A DNA stretch of 64,000 bases from Planctomycetaceae bacterium. GTDB taxonomy: Bacteria; Planctomycetota; UBA1135; GCA-002686595. The DNA is taken from the NCBI GenBank assembly GCA_011525785.1, contig WYBT01000042.1:1-64000 (forward strand). The letters are read 5' to 3'. The position numbers and the translations under genes were made by a program. Of this stretch, positions 36,027 through 45,202 are shown piece after piece. Position 1 is the stretch's first letter, and every line of letters starts with the position of its first letter. The notes under the pieces are model-generated. The model saw only the letters and a program-made list of their open reading frames with translations, was not told the DNA's origin and made no database searches.

Positions 36027-36348
36027 CACGTGCCCGGGGCCGATTTTTGGGCTTGCGCGGCGGCGCGGAGCTGCTCCTTGGGAATTGCATTTGTGGGAAC
36101 AGGCCGCGGCTGGCCGAGACCGGGCGGGCCGCGGATCGGGTCGGCGAGCCAGCCCGGTGGGCGACCCGAGCGCGGCCGTGCAGCCGCCGAACACCGCGGC
36201 GGAGGACCGCACCCAGAAGGCTGTCGCATTCGGGCTGCAGGCCCCGCTCGGCCGCGGTGCAGGGCTCCGAATCGGCGCTGCCGGGAGCGGAGCGTGCAGT
36301 CGGGCGCGGCGCCGCAATCACTTCGCGCCGCCCCTACACTCGCCCGCC

Positions 36349-37110
36349 ATGCACGCCCGCCCCGAGCCGACGCCCGGCGAGACCCTGCTGGAAGTCCGCG
36401 ACCTGGTGAAGGCCTTCAAGGGCCGGCGCGTGGTCGACGGCGTCTCGTTCCGCGTGCGCGCGGGCGAAATCGTGGGGCTCCTGGGCGCGAACGGCGCGGG
36501 CAAGACCACCAGCTTTCGCATGACGGTCGGGCTGACGCGCCCTGACGCGGGCGTGGTGACGCTGCGCGGCCAGGACTGCACGCGCCTGGCGATGTTCCAG
36601 CGCGCGCGGCTGGGCATGGGCTACTTGCCGCAGGATCGCAGCATTTTCCAGCGCCTGAGCGTGCGCGACAACCTGCTCGCGGTGCTCGAGACGATGCCCT
36701 ACACGCGCAGCGAACGCCTGCAGCGGTCGCAGGAGCTGCTCGAGGAACTCGAGATCGCGCACCTCCACAAGAGTCAGGCCGACACGCTCTCGGGCGGCGA
36801 GCAACGCCGGCTGGAGCTCGCGCGCGCGCTGGCCTCGCGGCCCGTGATTCTGCTGCTCGACGAGCCCTTCGCCGGCGTCGACCCGATCGCCGTGGGCGAG
36901 ATCCAGCAGCTCATCGGCCGCATGCGCGCGAAGAACCTGGGGATCCTGATCACCGACCACAACGTGCGCGAGACGCTGCAGTCGACCGACCGCGCCTACG
37001 TGATCCACAAGGGCCAGATCCTGCGCGAGGGCGCGCCCGCCGAAGTGATCGCCGACGCGCGCGTGCGCGAGGCGTACCTCGGCCACACCTTCGACGCGCC
37101 GGTGGCGTGA
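36349..37110 (+). CDS. lptB: LPS export ABC transporter ATPase LptB
   Basis: 253 residues from the ATG at 36349. Walker A is GANGAGKT (46-53), the Q-loop lies in MGYLPQDRSIFQRLSVRDNLLAVLE (typical of LptB), the signature is LSGGE (147-151), Walker B is VILLLDEPF (166-174) and the switch His is in ITDHNVRET (H204). LptB powers extraction of lipopolysaccharide from the inner membrane together with LptF and LptG, which are not in this window. The presence of LptB supports an outer membrane with LPS-like glycolipid. It stands apart from lptA/lptC. The alpha/beta hydrolase gene starts 3 bases after its stop, so both are probably in one transcript. Confidence 0.9.
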   Translation: MHARPEPTPGETLLEVRDLVKAFKGRRVVDGVSFRVRAGEIVGLLGANGAGKTTSFRMTVGLTRPDAGVVTLRGQDCTRLAMFQRARLGMGYLPQDRSIFQRLSVRDNLLAVLETMPYTRSERLQRSQELLEELEIAHLHKSQADTLSGGEQRRLELARALASRPVILLLDEPFAGVDPIAVGEIQQLIGRMRAKNLGILITDHNVRETLQSTDRAYVIHKGQILREGAPAEVIADARVREAYLGHTFDAPVA

Positions 37111-37113
37111 AGC

Positions 37114-37767
37114 GTGAACGAGCCGGCGGATTCGCAAGAGCCCGTTCGCAGCGGTGAACTCGTCGTTCAGCGCCGCGCGCGCTGGTTCGAGCGCGGCGCG
37201 CTCGACGCGCGCGAGCTGTGGATCGTGCTGCACGGCTACGGCCAGCTCGCGCGGCCCTTTCTCGCTTCGTGCGCGCCGCTCGCACGCCCCGAGCGCCGCC
37301 TGGTCGCGCCCGAAGCGCTCTCGCGCTTCTACCTGCGCAGCGGTCGCGGCCCGATCGGCGCGTGCTGGATGACGCGCGAAGCACGCGAGGACGAGATCGC
37401 CGACTACCTCGCGTACCTCGACGCGCTCTGCGCGCACGTGCTCGCGCAGATGCCGCTCGCGCCGCGTTTGTGCGTGCTCGGCTTCAGCCAAGGCGTGGCG
37501 ACGGCTTGGCGCTGGGCGCTCGCTGGAGCGCACGCGCCGGCGCGGCTGATCGCGTGTGGCGGCACCGCGCCCGAGGAGCTCGACGCCGCAGCGCTGGGAA
37601 CGCGCTCGTTCGAGCTGGTCGTCGCGACGGGCGAGCACGACGAAGCCTTCACGCCGCAGGCCGCGCGCGCCGAGCACGAGCGCTGGCTGTCCGCGGGCCT
37701 GCGCTGCTCGCTCGAAGTCCACGGCCGCGGCCACGAACTCGCGCGAGAGTTCCTCGCGCGGCTGTAG
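37114..37767 (+). CDS. Alpha/beta hydrolase (carboxylesterase/phospholipase type)
   Basis: 217 residues from a GTG at 37114, 3 bases after the lptB stop. The esterase motif GFSQG gives nucleophile Ser125, WIVLHGYGQ at ~36-44 forms the oxyanion region, TGEHDEAF gives Asp176 and VHGRGHEL gives His207. All three catalytic residues are in the normal order for small serine carboxylesterases related to lysophospholipases. It is soluble, with no signal peptide. Tight linkage to lptB suggests a lipid or acyl-ester substrate, but this is only inferred from position. Confidence 0.82.
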   Translation: MNEPADSQEPVRSGELVVQRRARWFERGALDARELWIVLHGYGQLARPFLASCAPLARPERRLVAPEALSRFYLRSGRGPIGACWMTREAREDEIADYLAYLDALCAHVLAQMPLAPRLCVLGFSQGVATAWRWALAGAHAPARLIACGGTAPEELDAAALGTRSFELVVATGEHDEAFTPQAARAEHERWLSAGLRCSLEVHGRGHELAREFLARL

Positions 37768-37816
37768 CGCGGGCGTCTTTTCGCGCGCTTTCGACGGGCG
37801 ACGTAGCGTCTGCGCC

Positions 37817-38620
37817 ATGGGAGTTCCGCGAATTGCACTGGCGCTGACCGCAGCCCTGGCCGCCGCGTTCAGCGGCTCTTGCGCGAGTTCACGGACCGCG
37901 ACCGTCGTGGCCCATCGCGGCGGCGCTGCGCTGGCGCCGGAGAACACGCTGGCCGCGCTGCGTCAGGCGCTCGAGCTCGGCGCGCCGTGCGTCGAGATCG
38001 ACTTGCGCCAGAGCGCCGACAGGGTGGTGATGGTGTTCCACGACGCCACGCTCGAGCGAACCAGCAACGGCGTGGGCGAGCTCGCGCTGGCCAACTCTGC
38101 GGCGTTGGCGCGACTCGACGCGGGCGCGTGGAAGGACGCGCGCTTCGCCGGCGAACCGATCCCCACGCTCGCGTCAGCCCTCGAGCTGTGCCGCGGGCGC
38201 ACGGAGGTCATGCTCGACGTGAAGGTCGCGGGCCTGGGCGCCGCCACGCGCGCGGCCGTCGAGCGCAGCGGCTTCGCGCTCGACGAGCTGTGGATCGGCA
38301 CGTGGGACGACGAGCAGCTCGCCGACCTGCGCGCGGCGTTTCCCAGCGAGCGCCACGTGTTCATCGGCGAGGCGCCGCCGGAGCTCTCCGGCGCAGCGCT
38401 CGGCGCGTGGCTCGACGGGCTGCGCGCGCGCGGCTACTGCGCGGTCTCGCTGAGCTGGAAGTCGTTGCCGCGCGAGCTCGTGCCCATGGCGCGCTCGCGC
38501 GAGCTGTCGATCTTCGTGTGGACGCTGAACGAGCCCGAACAACTGCGCGCTGCGATCGCGCTCGGCGTCGACGGCGTGATCACGGACCGCCCCGACAGCG
38601 CGCTCGCGCTCGTGCGTTGA
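37817..38620 (+). CDS. Glycerophosphodiester phosphodiesterase, exported
   Basis: 267 residues, ATG at 37817. The first 22 residues are hydrophobic (MGVPRIALALTAALAAAFSGSC); the Cys could be lipidated, but the lipobox is weak. The GDPD motifs are AHRGGAALAPENT (H33, R34, E43), EIDLRQSADRVVMVFHD (E60, D62, H75) and LERTSNG. It splits glycerophosphodiesters into glycerol-3-phosphate and an alcohol, a way to obtain phosphate. It converges with the PhoX-like phosphatase gene. Its stop codon begins structured element copy B (38618-38692). Confidence 0.9.
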   Translation: MGVPRIALALTAALAAAFSGSCASSRTATVVAHRGGAALAPENTLAALRQALELGAPCVEIDLRQSADRVVMVFHDATLERTSNGVGELALANSAALARLDAGAWKDARFAGEPIPTLASALELCRGRTEVMLDVKVAGLGAATRAAVERSGFALDELWIGTWDDEQLADLRAAFPSERHVFIGEAPPELSGAALGAWLDGLRARGYCAVSLSWKSLPRELVPMARSRELSIFVWTLNEPEQLRAAIALGVDGVITDRPDSALALVR

Positions 38621-38692
38621 GCGACGACCTGCTGGAGCCTTTGCGCTTCGCGAGGGTTCCAGGAAGTGGTGGCCGCCCCAACCAGGATCTCA
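38618..38692 (+). repeat. Structured 3'-end repeat element, copy B
   Basis: TGAG (38618-38621, overlapping the phosphodiesterase stop) can pair with CTCA (38689-38692). Inside, CTGGAGCCTTTGCG (38632-38645) pairs with CGCGAGGGTTCCAG (38649-38662) over 14 positions, three of them G-T, with loop CTT. The tail carries GCCCCAACCA and ATCTCAGCG. The layout is the same as in copies A and C, but the hairpin sequence differs in many paired positions, which suggests compensatory change. Confidence 0.7.
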
Positions 38693-38701
38693 GCGCGGAC
38701 T

Positions 38702-40987
38702 TCACACGCGTCGGATGCAGACCACGCCGGGCCGCGGCGGGTCGCCCGGGCGCTGCGAGGGCCAGTTGCTGCCCAAGGGCACGCTGCGCCGTTGCGTCAC
38801 GAGTTCGCCGCGCGCAGAGACGACGCGCACTTCGCGCTCGACCGACTCGGGCAAGTGCGCGCCGCGCACGCCGTGCTGCTCGCCGGGGTGCTGCACCGCG
38901 AGGAACATCGTCTCGCCGTCGGGGCTGAAGGTCACGCCGCACAGCTCGCACTCCGCCGGTCCGATGGCGAAGCAGTGCGCCAGGCCCGCGCGCTCGCCGC
39001 GCGTGGGGATCATGTAGAGCGCCGACGAGCCGAAAACCCCGATGAATTCGTCGCTTCCCGGCGCGCTCGAGCCTTCGCGCGCGACGGCGGCGTTGGTCGA
39101 CGCGCCCGGCATGTCGGTGAGCACCCACAAGTTGCCCTGCGCGTCGAAAGCGAGGTTATCGGGACACGCAAGGCCCAGACCGCCCTCGTGGAGCTCGCCG
39201 CTCGAAGCCCAGCGCGACCAGCGCAAGCGACGCGCGCCGTCGGCGCCGGGCGCTTCCTCGATGCGCAGGATCACGCCGTAGCGGCGCGAGTCGTTCGCGC
39301 GCGCGCCAGGGAACACGCGCACGTCGGGCGAGCCGTCCTTCGACGTGCTCACGGCGTCGGAGCAGGCGATGAACACGCTGGAATCGTGCGGGTGCAGCTC
39401 GATGTCCTCGGGGCGCGCGCTGGGCGTGGCGCCGATCGCATTGGCCATGGCGTACGCGTCCAGACGCAGCACGTTGAGTTGATGCGCGCGCAGCGCATCG
39501 CCGGCGAGCGCGACGCCCGGCGGCGGCGCGATCAGATCGCCGAGCGTGCAGCGCTCGAAAGGCTTGCCGCAGAAACGCTCGACCGAGGCGACCCACTCGG
39601 CGGCGCTGAGACCTTCGAGCTTGGACTGCGCGCTGCGCACCGCGACGTGTCCGCCCAGCGCGCGGCCATCGGCGCCGAGGCGGCGCTCGGGCAGCCACAA
39701 GTGTCCGCCGGCGACGTTTTCGGGCGCGGGAACAGCGAGCGGAGTCGCGGGCTCGAGCGCGAGCCACTCGCCGCCGCCGTCTGCATCGAAGCGCGCTGCG
39801 CAGAGCACGCCGTCCTCGAGCAACTCGACGTTGCGCTGATCGTCGGCGCGTTCGAGCGAGAGGCGACTGGTGAACTTCCACACGTGGCCGCCGCGGCGGT
39901 CGTCGCCCATGTAGGCCTCGAGCGGCCGGCCGACCTCGACGCGCAGCGCGACGTTCTCGTGGCGGAAGCGGCCGAGCGCGCGCAGCTTGCGCAGCTCGCC
40001 GCTCGCGGGATCGACGTGGCACACCCAACCGAAGTCGCGCCCGTCGTGCGGAGCTGCGAGACACGCACCCAGGCCCTCGAACTCGAGCGGCTCGGCGAAC
40101 GGCGGCTTGGGCGACACGGCGCGAAACGGCTTGGTCTCGCGCGCGAGCAACGCGCCGTCCGCGCCGACGAACTCCTGCTCGTAGTCCTGGAAGTTCTCCT
40201 CGCACGACAGCACGGTCCCCCACGGCGTCGTGGTTCCGCTGCAGTTGCTGTGCGTCGGCGTGCGCGCATCCGCACCGCTGATGCGCCGGTGGCGCCGCGA
40301 CGAGCGCAGCACTTCGAAGCCTCCGTCCGAGCGACGCCGACAGTGCAGCACCGTCACGCCCAGATCGGCGAGCGCGAGGTGCGAGAGCTCCTCGAGCGCG
40401 GCCTTGACGCGCTCGGGCGGCGCGGCGGCGCGGTCGCGCACGTCGACACTCAGCGTCGAACTGCGCCAGCCCGAGACCACCAGCTCCGCGCGGTCGCCGT
40501 GCTCGACGCCAACCGGAGGCAACTTGCGGCCCTTGACGCGCTCGTAGCTCTGCATCCACGGCCGCGCGGAGATGTACTCGTGGTTGACCACGACGAAGAA
40601 CTCGTCGCGCGCGCCGGCGATGGGCACGACACCGATGAAGTCGGCGTTGTAGCCGAACTCGATCTCGCCCTCGGGACCTGCGAAGCGCTCGCCCCACAGC
40701 GCGAGCGGCTCGGCGACGAAGCCCGCGGGCAGCGCGAGCGCGTCTTCGACCTCGTAGCGCGCGGCGACTTGCGGCGCGCCGCCCGTTGCGCTCGGAGTCG
40801 CCAGCGGACGCCAGCTCGGAACACCGTCTGCGGCGACGAACGGCGACGCGCTCGCGCGCGAAGGCGAGTTCGAACGACAGCCGGGCAACGCGAGCGCTGC
40901 GGCGCCGAGCCCGAGGAACTCGAGCAACGCGCGGCGGTCGATGGTCAAAGGGTCGATCGACGGAACGGGATCTTGAGCTGCGGCCAT
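38702..40987 (-). CDS. PhoX/DUF839-family phosphatase, Tat-type lipoprotein
   Basis: 761 residues from the ATG at 40987 (MAAAQDPVPSIDPLTIDRRALLEFLGLGAAALALPGC). Arg18-Arg19 before a hydrophobic stretch, ending in LPGC (Cys37), looks like a Tat signal with a lipobox. Family sequence: IEFGYNADFIGVVPI, FVVVNHEYISARPW, TTPWGTVLSCEENFQDYEQEF and CPDNLAFDAQGNLWVLTDM. PhoX enzymes are calcium/iron-dependent alkaline phosphatases. It is divergent from the metallophosphoesterase at 41112 (124 bases between starts) and converges with the glycerophosphodiesterase; the cluster suggests phosphate scavenging. No clear Pho-box repeat was found in the shared promoter region. Confidence 0.87.
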   Translation of the reverse strand: MAAAQDPVPSIDPLTIDRRALLEFLGLGAAALALPGCRSNSPSRASASPFVAADGVPSWRPLATPSATGGAPQVAARYEVEDALALPAGFVAEPLALWGERFAGPEGEIEFGYNADFIGVVPIAGARDEFFVVVNHEYISARPWMQSYERVKGRKLPPVGVEHGDRAELVVSGWRSSTLSVDVRDRAAAPPERVKAALEELSHLALADLGVTVLHCRRRSDGGFEVLRSSRRHRRISGADARTPTHSNCSGTTTPWGTVLSCEENFQDYEQEFVGADGALLARETKPFRAVSPKPPFAEPLEFEGLGACLAAPHDGRDFGWVCHVDPASGELRKLRALGRFRHENVALRVEVGRPLEAYMGDDRRGGHVWKFTSRLSLERADDQRNVELLEDGVLCAARFDADGGGEWLALEPATPLAVPAPENVAGGHLWLPERRLGADGRALGGHVAVRSAQSKLEGLSAAEWVASVERFCGKPFERCTLGDLIAPPPGVALAGDALRAHQLNVLRLDAYAMANAIGATPSARPEDIELHPHDSSVFIACSDAVSTSKDGSPDVRVFPGARANDSRRYGVILRIEEAPGADGARRLRWSRWASSGELHEGGLGLACPDNLAFDAQGNLWVLTDMPGASTNAAVAREGSSAPGSDEFIGVFGSSALYMIPTRGERAGLAHCFAIGPAECELCGVTFSPDGETMFLAVQHPGEQHGVRGAHLPESVEREVRVVSARGELVTQRRSVPLGSNWPSQRPGDPPRPGVVCIRRV

Positions 40988-41111
40988 GGTGAAACGACTC
41001 GCAGAGTACGCGCCGCGCAGACTCCGCGCTGCGCTCGGGCGGAAGTCGGCGAACAACCGGACTCGCGCGCGCTGCACCTCGCCTTGATGGAACGCTGATG
41101 GGGCGTGAGTC

Positions 41112-43079
41112 ATGCTTCCGCCCCTCATGTTGCGACGCACTGTTTCGTTCCTCGCGTGCGCGGCGCTGCTCGCGGCCGCGTACGAGCCCCAGCGCGATCA
41201 AGAGCGCTTCACGACCAACCGCAAGAGCGCGGTGGAACTCGCGCTGACCGATGAACGCGACTCGTTCGTGTTCGCGGTGTTCGGAGATCGCACCGGCGGT
41301 CCGCCCGAGGGCCTCAAGGTGCTCGAGCAGGCCGTCGCGGATGTGAACCTGCTGCACCCCGACCTGGTAATGACCGTCGGCGACTTGATCCAGGGCTACA
41401 ACGACACGCCGCAGTGGCTCGAGCAGAAGGACGACTACAAGCGCATCATGGCGCGCCTGCAGTGTCCGTGGTTCCCGGTGAGCGGCAACCACGACCTGTA
41501 CTGGCGCGGCGACGGACCCAAGCCCGCGGGCGAGCACGAGAGCAACTACGAGCAGCACTTCGGGCCGCTGTGGTACGCCTTCGAGCACAAGGACTCGTGG
41601 TTCATCGCGCTGCACTCCGACGAGAGCCATCCGGAGACGGGCGAGAAGAACTTCAACAAGCCCGAGTGCCAGCGCATGAGCGACGAGCAGTTCAACTGGC
41701 TCGCCGCCACGCTCGAGCGCACCAAGTCGGGCAAGCACGTGTTCGTGTTCCTGCACCACCCGCGCTGGCTGAAGAACAACTACGGCGAGGACTGGGACCG
41801 TGTTCACGCGCTTTTGAAGAGCGCCGGAAACGTGACCGCGGTGTTCGCCGGGCACATCCACCACATGCGCTGGGACGGCGAGCGCGACGGCATCGAGTAC
41901 TTCACGCTGGCAACGGTCGGCGGCGATCAGAGCGCGCTCGTGCCCGCCGCTGGCTACCTGCACCAGTACTCGCTCGTCACCGTGCGCGACGGGCGCATCG
42001 ACGTGGCTGCGTACCCGGTGGGCGGCGCGATCGACCCGCGCGCGATCCCCGGCGAGCTGGTCGACCAGACCACCAAGCTCGCGCGCGAGTTCGCGCCGAA
42101 AATCGCGGGCAAACTGGCCTTCAATGCCGACCTGTCCGTCGACGGCGAGCTCGAGTTGAGCCTGAACAACCCCTGCGCGCGCAAGATCGAGGTGCAGGTC
42201 ACGCCGCTGAGCGAAGACTCGCGCTGGGTCGTGTCGCCCGATCACGCGCACCTGCAGATCGCGCCGGGAGCGAGCGCCAGGCTCGCGCTGCGCTGCAGGC
42301 GCGCTGCGAGTGAGCTCGACACGACGTTCCGCACGCTCGAGGTCGCGCTCAACGTCGACTACCTCGCCGAACGCGTGCGCGTGCCGCTCCCGCGCCGCAC
42401 GTTGTCCGCTCCGTTCGAACTGGCGAGCGTCCCGGCGCCGGCGCGTCCCAGCGGCGAGCGCGTGCTGGCGCTCGATGGCGAGGAGGCCTGCCTCGCGCTG
42501 GACGACTCGGAGCTCCAACTCCCCGACGGTCCCTTCACGGTCGAAGCCTGGGTGTACGCCGAGGAATTCCGCGCGCGCCAAGGCCTGACTTGCAAGACCG
42601 AGCAGAGCGAGTTCGGGATCTTCGCCGACAAGGGCGCGCCCGGATTCTCGGTGCACTTGAACGGTCGCTACGTGAGCGCGAAGTCGCAGACGCCCCTGCG
42701 CGCCAAGCGCTGGACCCACGTCGCCGGCGTGTTCGACGGCGAGCGCGTGCTGCTGTTCGTCGACGGCGAGCAGGTGGCCGAAGGCCATGCAAAGGGGGCG
42801 CGCAAGCGCAACCAGCTGCCGCTGATCATCGGAGGCGACGTGGGTTCGAAGGGCGAGGCGAACTCGCTGCTCGCCGGCGCACTCGACGAAGTGCGCGTCT
42901 CGCGTGTTGCGCGCTACGGCGCCGGAAAACGCTTCGAGCCCGCCGCGCGACATGCGCCCGACGACGACTGCGTGCTGCTGCTGCAGATGGACGGCGACAG
43001 CGGCCCGTGGTCCTTCGACGCTTCGCCGCGCCGCGCGCACGCCCGGCGCATCGGCGGGGCGACGACGCGCGAACGTTGA
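41112..43079 (+). CDS. Secreted metallophosphoesterase with C-terminal LamG domain
   Basis: 655 residues, ATG at 41112 with a signal peptide (MLPPLMLRRTVSFLACAALLAAA). The calcineurin-like metal-site motifs run FAVFGDRTGG, MTVGDLIQ, PVSGNHDLYW, VFLHHPRW and FAGHIHHM. Residues ~450-640 are a concanavalin-like LamG domain (FTVEAWVYAEEF..., LRAKRWTHVAGVFDGERVLLFVDGEQVAEG, GALDEVRVSRVARY). The enzyme should be exported and act on a phosphoester, with the LamG domain perhaps binding glycans. It is divergent from the PhoX-like gene. The substrate is unknown. Confidence 0.88.
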   Translation: MLPPLMLRRTVSFLACAALLAAAYEPQRDQERFTTNRKSAVELALTDERDSFVFAVFGDRTGGPPEGLKVLEQAVADVNLLHPDLVMTVGDLIQGYNDTPQWLEQKDDYKRIMARLQCPWFPVSGNHDLYWRGDGPKPAGEHESNYEQHFGPLWYAFEHKDSWFIALHSDESHPETGEKNFNKPECQRMSDEQFNWLAATLERTKSGKHVFVFLHHPRWLKNNYGEDWDRVHALLKSAGNVTAVFAGHIHHMRWDGERDGIEYFTLATVGGDQSALVPAAGYLHQYSLVTVRDGRIDVAAYPVGGAIDPRAIPGELVDQTTKLAREFAPKIAGKLAFNADLSVDGELELSLNNPCARKIEVQVTPLSEDSRWVVSPDHAHLQIAPGASARLALRCRRAASELDTTFRTLEVALNVDYLAERVRVPLPRRTLSAPFELASVPAPARPSGERVLALDGEEACLALDDSELQLPDGPFTVEAWVYAEEFRARQGLTCKTEQSEFGIFADKGAPGFSVHLNGRYVSAKSQTPLRAKRWTHVAGVFDGERVLLFVDGEQVAEGHAKGARKRNQLPLIIGGDVGSKGEANSLLAGALDEVRVSRVARYGAGKRFEPAARHAPDDDCVLLLQMDGDSGPWSFDASPRRAHARRIGGATTRER

Positions 43080-43340
43080 GCGCGGCTCGTCTGCGAACAG
43101 CGCGTCGGTCGCTGCGCGCCGGAAATGCCGGCCGCGCGACGCCGCGACGGCCAAGCGCGCTGCTCGCAGCAGCTTGCGCCGAAAACAATCGCTGTGGGCG
43201 GCGCGGGCTGGGGTCGTCGGCTTGACCGCCCGAAAAACAGGCCGGTATCTTCCTCCCCCCTCCGAATTCGCGCGCGCCCCTCTCTGGCGGGTCGCGTCCA
43301 CGCGGATCGCGCGCCGTCCGCCTCACCCACTCGAGCTGCA

Positions 43341-44093
43341 ATGAAGATCATCGCCTGCGTCAAGCGCGTCCCCACGACCGAGGTTCAAGCCAAGGTCGCG
43401 GCCGACGGCAAGAGCATCGACACCACCGGGTTCGAGTACATGCTCAGCTTCTACGACGACCTCGCTGTCGAAGAGGCGCTCAAGACCAAGGAGAAGCACG
43501 GCGGAGAAGTGACGGTGCTGACGCTGGGTCCCAGCGAGAGCAGCAAGGAACTGCGCGAGGCGCTGGCCAAGGGCGCGGACAAAGCGGTCATCCTGGTCGA
43601 CCCGGCCTGGCACCTGCGCGACGCGCGCTCGACCGCCAAGGCGCTGGCCGCGAAGATCAAGGAGCTCGGCGCCGACGTGGTGTTCACCGGCCGCGTCGCC
43701 ACCGACCGCGACCAGGCTTCGGTCGGCCCGTTGCTGGCCGCCTACCTCGGCATGTCCTGCGTCACCGACGTCGTGAAGCTCGAACTGGGCGCGCAGGGAG
43801 GCAACGCGCAGCGCGAGAGCGAAGCCGGCGTCGAAACGGTCGAGTTCCCGCTGCCGGCCGTGCTCACTTGCGACAAGGGACTGAACGAGCCGCGCTACGC
43901 CGGCCTCAAGGGCATCATGGCGGCCAAGAAGAAGACCATCGAGGAGACGCCCGCGACCGCCGTGCCCAACGCCTCGCGCGTGCTCAAGGTCGAGTTGCCG
44001 CCGGCCCGCAAGGAAGGCCGCATCGTCGGTGAAGGCGCGGCGGCCGTGCCGGCGCTGATCGCGGCGTTGAAGAACGAAGCGAAGGTCCTCTGA
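43341..44093 (+). CDS. etfB: Electron transfer flavoprotein beta subunit
   Basis: 250 residues, ATG at 43341 (MKIIACVKRVPTTEV). The ETF-beta fold is recognised by EYMLSFYDDLAVEEALKTKE, the AMP-binding part VVFTGRVATDRDQASVGPLLAAYLG and CDKGLNEPRYAGLKGIMAAKKK. The length matches the family (~250-255). It forms a heterodimer with EtfA that carries electrons from acyl-CoA and other dehydrogenases to the membrane quinone pool. etfA follows after 23 bases in the same operon, and ETF-quinone oxidoreductase is not in the window. Confidence 0.96.
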   Translation: MKIIACVKRVPTTEVQAKVAADGKSIDTTGFEYMLSFYDDLAVEEALKTKEKHGGEVTVLTLGPSESSKELREALAKGADKAVILVDPAWHLRDARSTAKALAAKIKELGADVVFTGRVATDRDQASVGPLLAAYLGMSCVTDVVKLELGAQGGNAQRESEAGVETVEFPLPAVLTCDKGLNEPRYAGLKGIMAAKKKTIEETPATAVPNASRVLKVELPPARKEGRIVGEGAAAVPALIAALKNEAKVL

Positions 44094-44116
44094 ACCCCCA
44101 ACCCGAGCCCACAACC

Positions 44117-45064
44117 ATGAGCACCATCGTCGTCTTCGTCGAACACAAGTCGGGGTCCGCGCGCCGCGCCAGCCTCGAGGCCGTCGGCGCCGCTCGCGCC
44201 ACGGGAATGAATGTGGTGGCGCTGGCCACCGGACCCGGCGCGGGGGAGCTCGCCGCGCAAGTCGGCGCGGCCGGCGCGAGTCAGCTGGTGGCGGTTACCG
44301 GCGCGGACAAGTACAGCCCCGACGGCTGCGCGGCGGATGTCGTCGCGCTGGTGCAGAGCTCGGGCGCCAAGGCGTTCCTGTGCGCGAACACCTCCGCCGG
44401 CAAGGACCTGCTGGCGCGCGTGGCCGGCGCTCTGGACTGCGTTCCGTTCGCCGACTGCGTCGAGCTGCGCTGCGAGGGCGCGGTCTTCACCGTGCGGCGC
44501 CCGGTGCTCGCCGGCAAGGCCTCGATCACCACGCAGTCCGACAGTCCGGTGTTGTGCGCTTCGCTGCGCCCCAACACCTTCGCAGTCGCCAGCGGCGCCG
44601 GCGCCGCCACCGTGAGCAGCGTTGCGACCAAGGGCGGCAAGGTCGTCGTCGCCTCGATCGCGGCCAAGCCCGACGCGAAGCTGGACGTCAAGGAAGCCCC
44701 GGTCGTGGTCTCCGGCGGTCGCGGGCTGCGCGAGGCGCCGCACTTCAAGCTGGTCGAGGACCTCGCCGCAGCGTTCGGGAACGCCGCGGTCGGCGCCTCG
44801 CGCGCCGTGGTCGACGCGGGCTGGCGCCCGCACTCGGAGCAGGTCGGTCAGACCGGAAAGACGGTCTCGCCGCAGCTCTACGTCGCCGTGGGCATTTCGG
44901 GCGCGATCCAGCACCTGGCGGGCATGCGCACCTCGAAGGTGATCGTCGCCATCAACAAGGACGCCGCCGCGCCGATCTTCAAGGTCGCCGACTACGGCAT
45001 CGTGGGCGACGCGTTCGAAGTGCTCCCGGCCCTGACCGAAGCCGTCAAGCGCGCGCGCGCCTGA
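44117..45064 (+). CDS. etfA: Electron transfer flavoprotein alpha subunit
   Basis: 315 residues, ATG at 44117 (MSTIVVFVEHKSGSARRASLEAVGAAR). The C-terminal FAD-binding half is highly typical: VSGGRGLREAPHFKLVEDLA, SRAVVDAGWRPHSEQVGQTG, LYVAVGISGAIQHLAGM, IVAINKDAAAPIFKVADYGIVGD. It pairs with EtfB to bind FAD and hand on electrons. The gene is second in the operon and is followed by a perfect 17-bp terminator stem. Confidence 0.96.
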   Translation: MSTIVVFVEHKSGSARRASLEAVGAARATGMNVVALATGPGAGELAAQVGAAGASQLVAVTGADKYSPDGCAADVVALVQSSGAKAFLCANTSAGKDLLARVAGALDCVPFADCVELRCEGAVFTVRRPVLAGKASITTQSDSPVLCASLRPNTFAVASGAGAATVSSVATKGGKVVVASIAAKPDAKLDVKEAPVVVSGGRGLREAPHFKLVEDLAAAFGNAAVGASRAVVDAGWRPHSEQVGQTGKTVSPQLYVAVGISGAIQHLAGMRTSKVIVAINKDAAAPIFKVADYGIVGDAFEVLPALTEAVKRARA

Positions 45065-45120
45065 GCTTCGGCGGACGCACGACACGCACGCTGCGGCGTG
45101 CACTCTCGAAGCCACTCCCC

Positions 45121-45168
45121 GCGCGCCGAGCGCCGCTCCAACCAGCGGCGCTCGGCGCGCGCGGTTTT
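45121..45168 (+). terminator. Intrinsic terminator of etfBA
   Basis: GCGCGCCGAGCGCCGCT (45121-45137) and AGCGGCGCTCGGCGCGC (45144-45160) are exact reverse complements, giving a perfect 17-bp stem with loop CCAACC. GCGGTTTT follows. It begins 57 bases after the etfA stop. Confidence 0.88.
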
Positions 45169-45202
45169 CGAGCGCTCTGGTTCAGATTTGGGACAGCGGC
45201 GC

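Larger units (their letters stand above)
35673..36348. other. 676-base gene-free gap with a DnaA-box-like cluster
   Basis: No reading frame here encodes recognisable protein. Four DnaA-box-like 9-mers were found: TTGTCCACA (35752-35760, +), CTATCCACA (35895-35903, minus strand), TATTCCACA (36007-36015, +, two mismatches) and perfect TTATCCACA (36018-36026, +). The last two are spaced 11 bases apart, about one helical turn. The gap is flanked by lepB and lptB on the same strand. It could be a replication origin or a DnaA-binding regulatory region. No classical AT-rich unwinding element or dnaA/dnaN gene is in the window. Confidence 0.45.

Noticed and set aside
39156..43301. A 1381-codon open frame on the minus strand across the PhoX and metallophosphoesterase genes
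   Set aside because: It is Arg/Ala-rich, runs through two well-supported genes in other frames, and arises from the high-GC base composition.
45138..45143. CCAACC in the etf terminator loop, like the core of the 3'-end element
   Set aside because: Only six bases match, and the stem arrangement is that of an ordinary intrinsic terminator.
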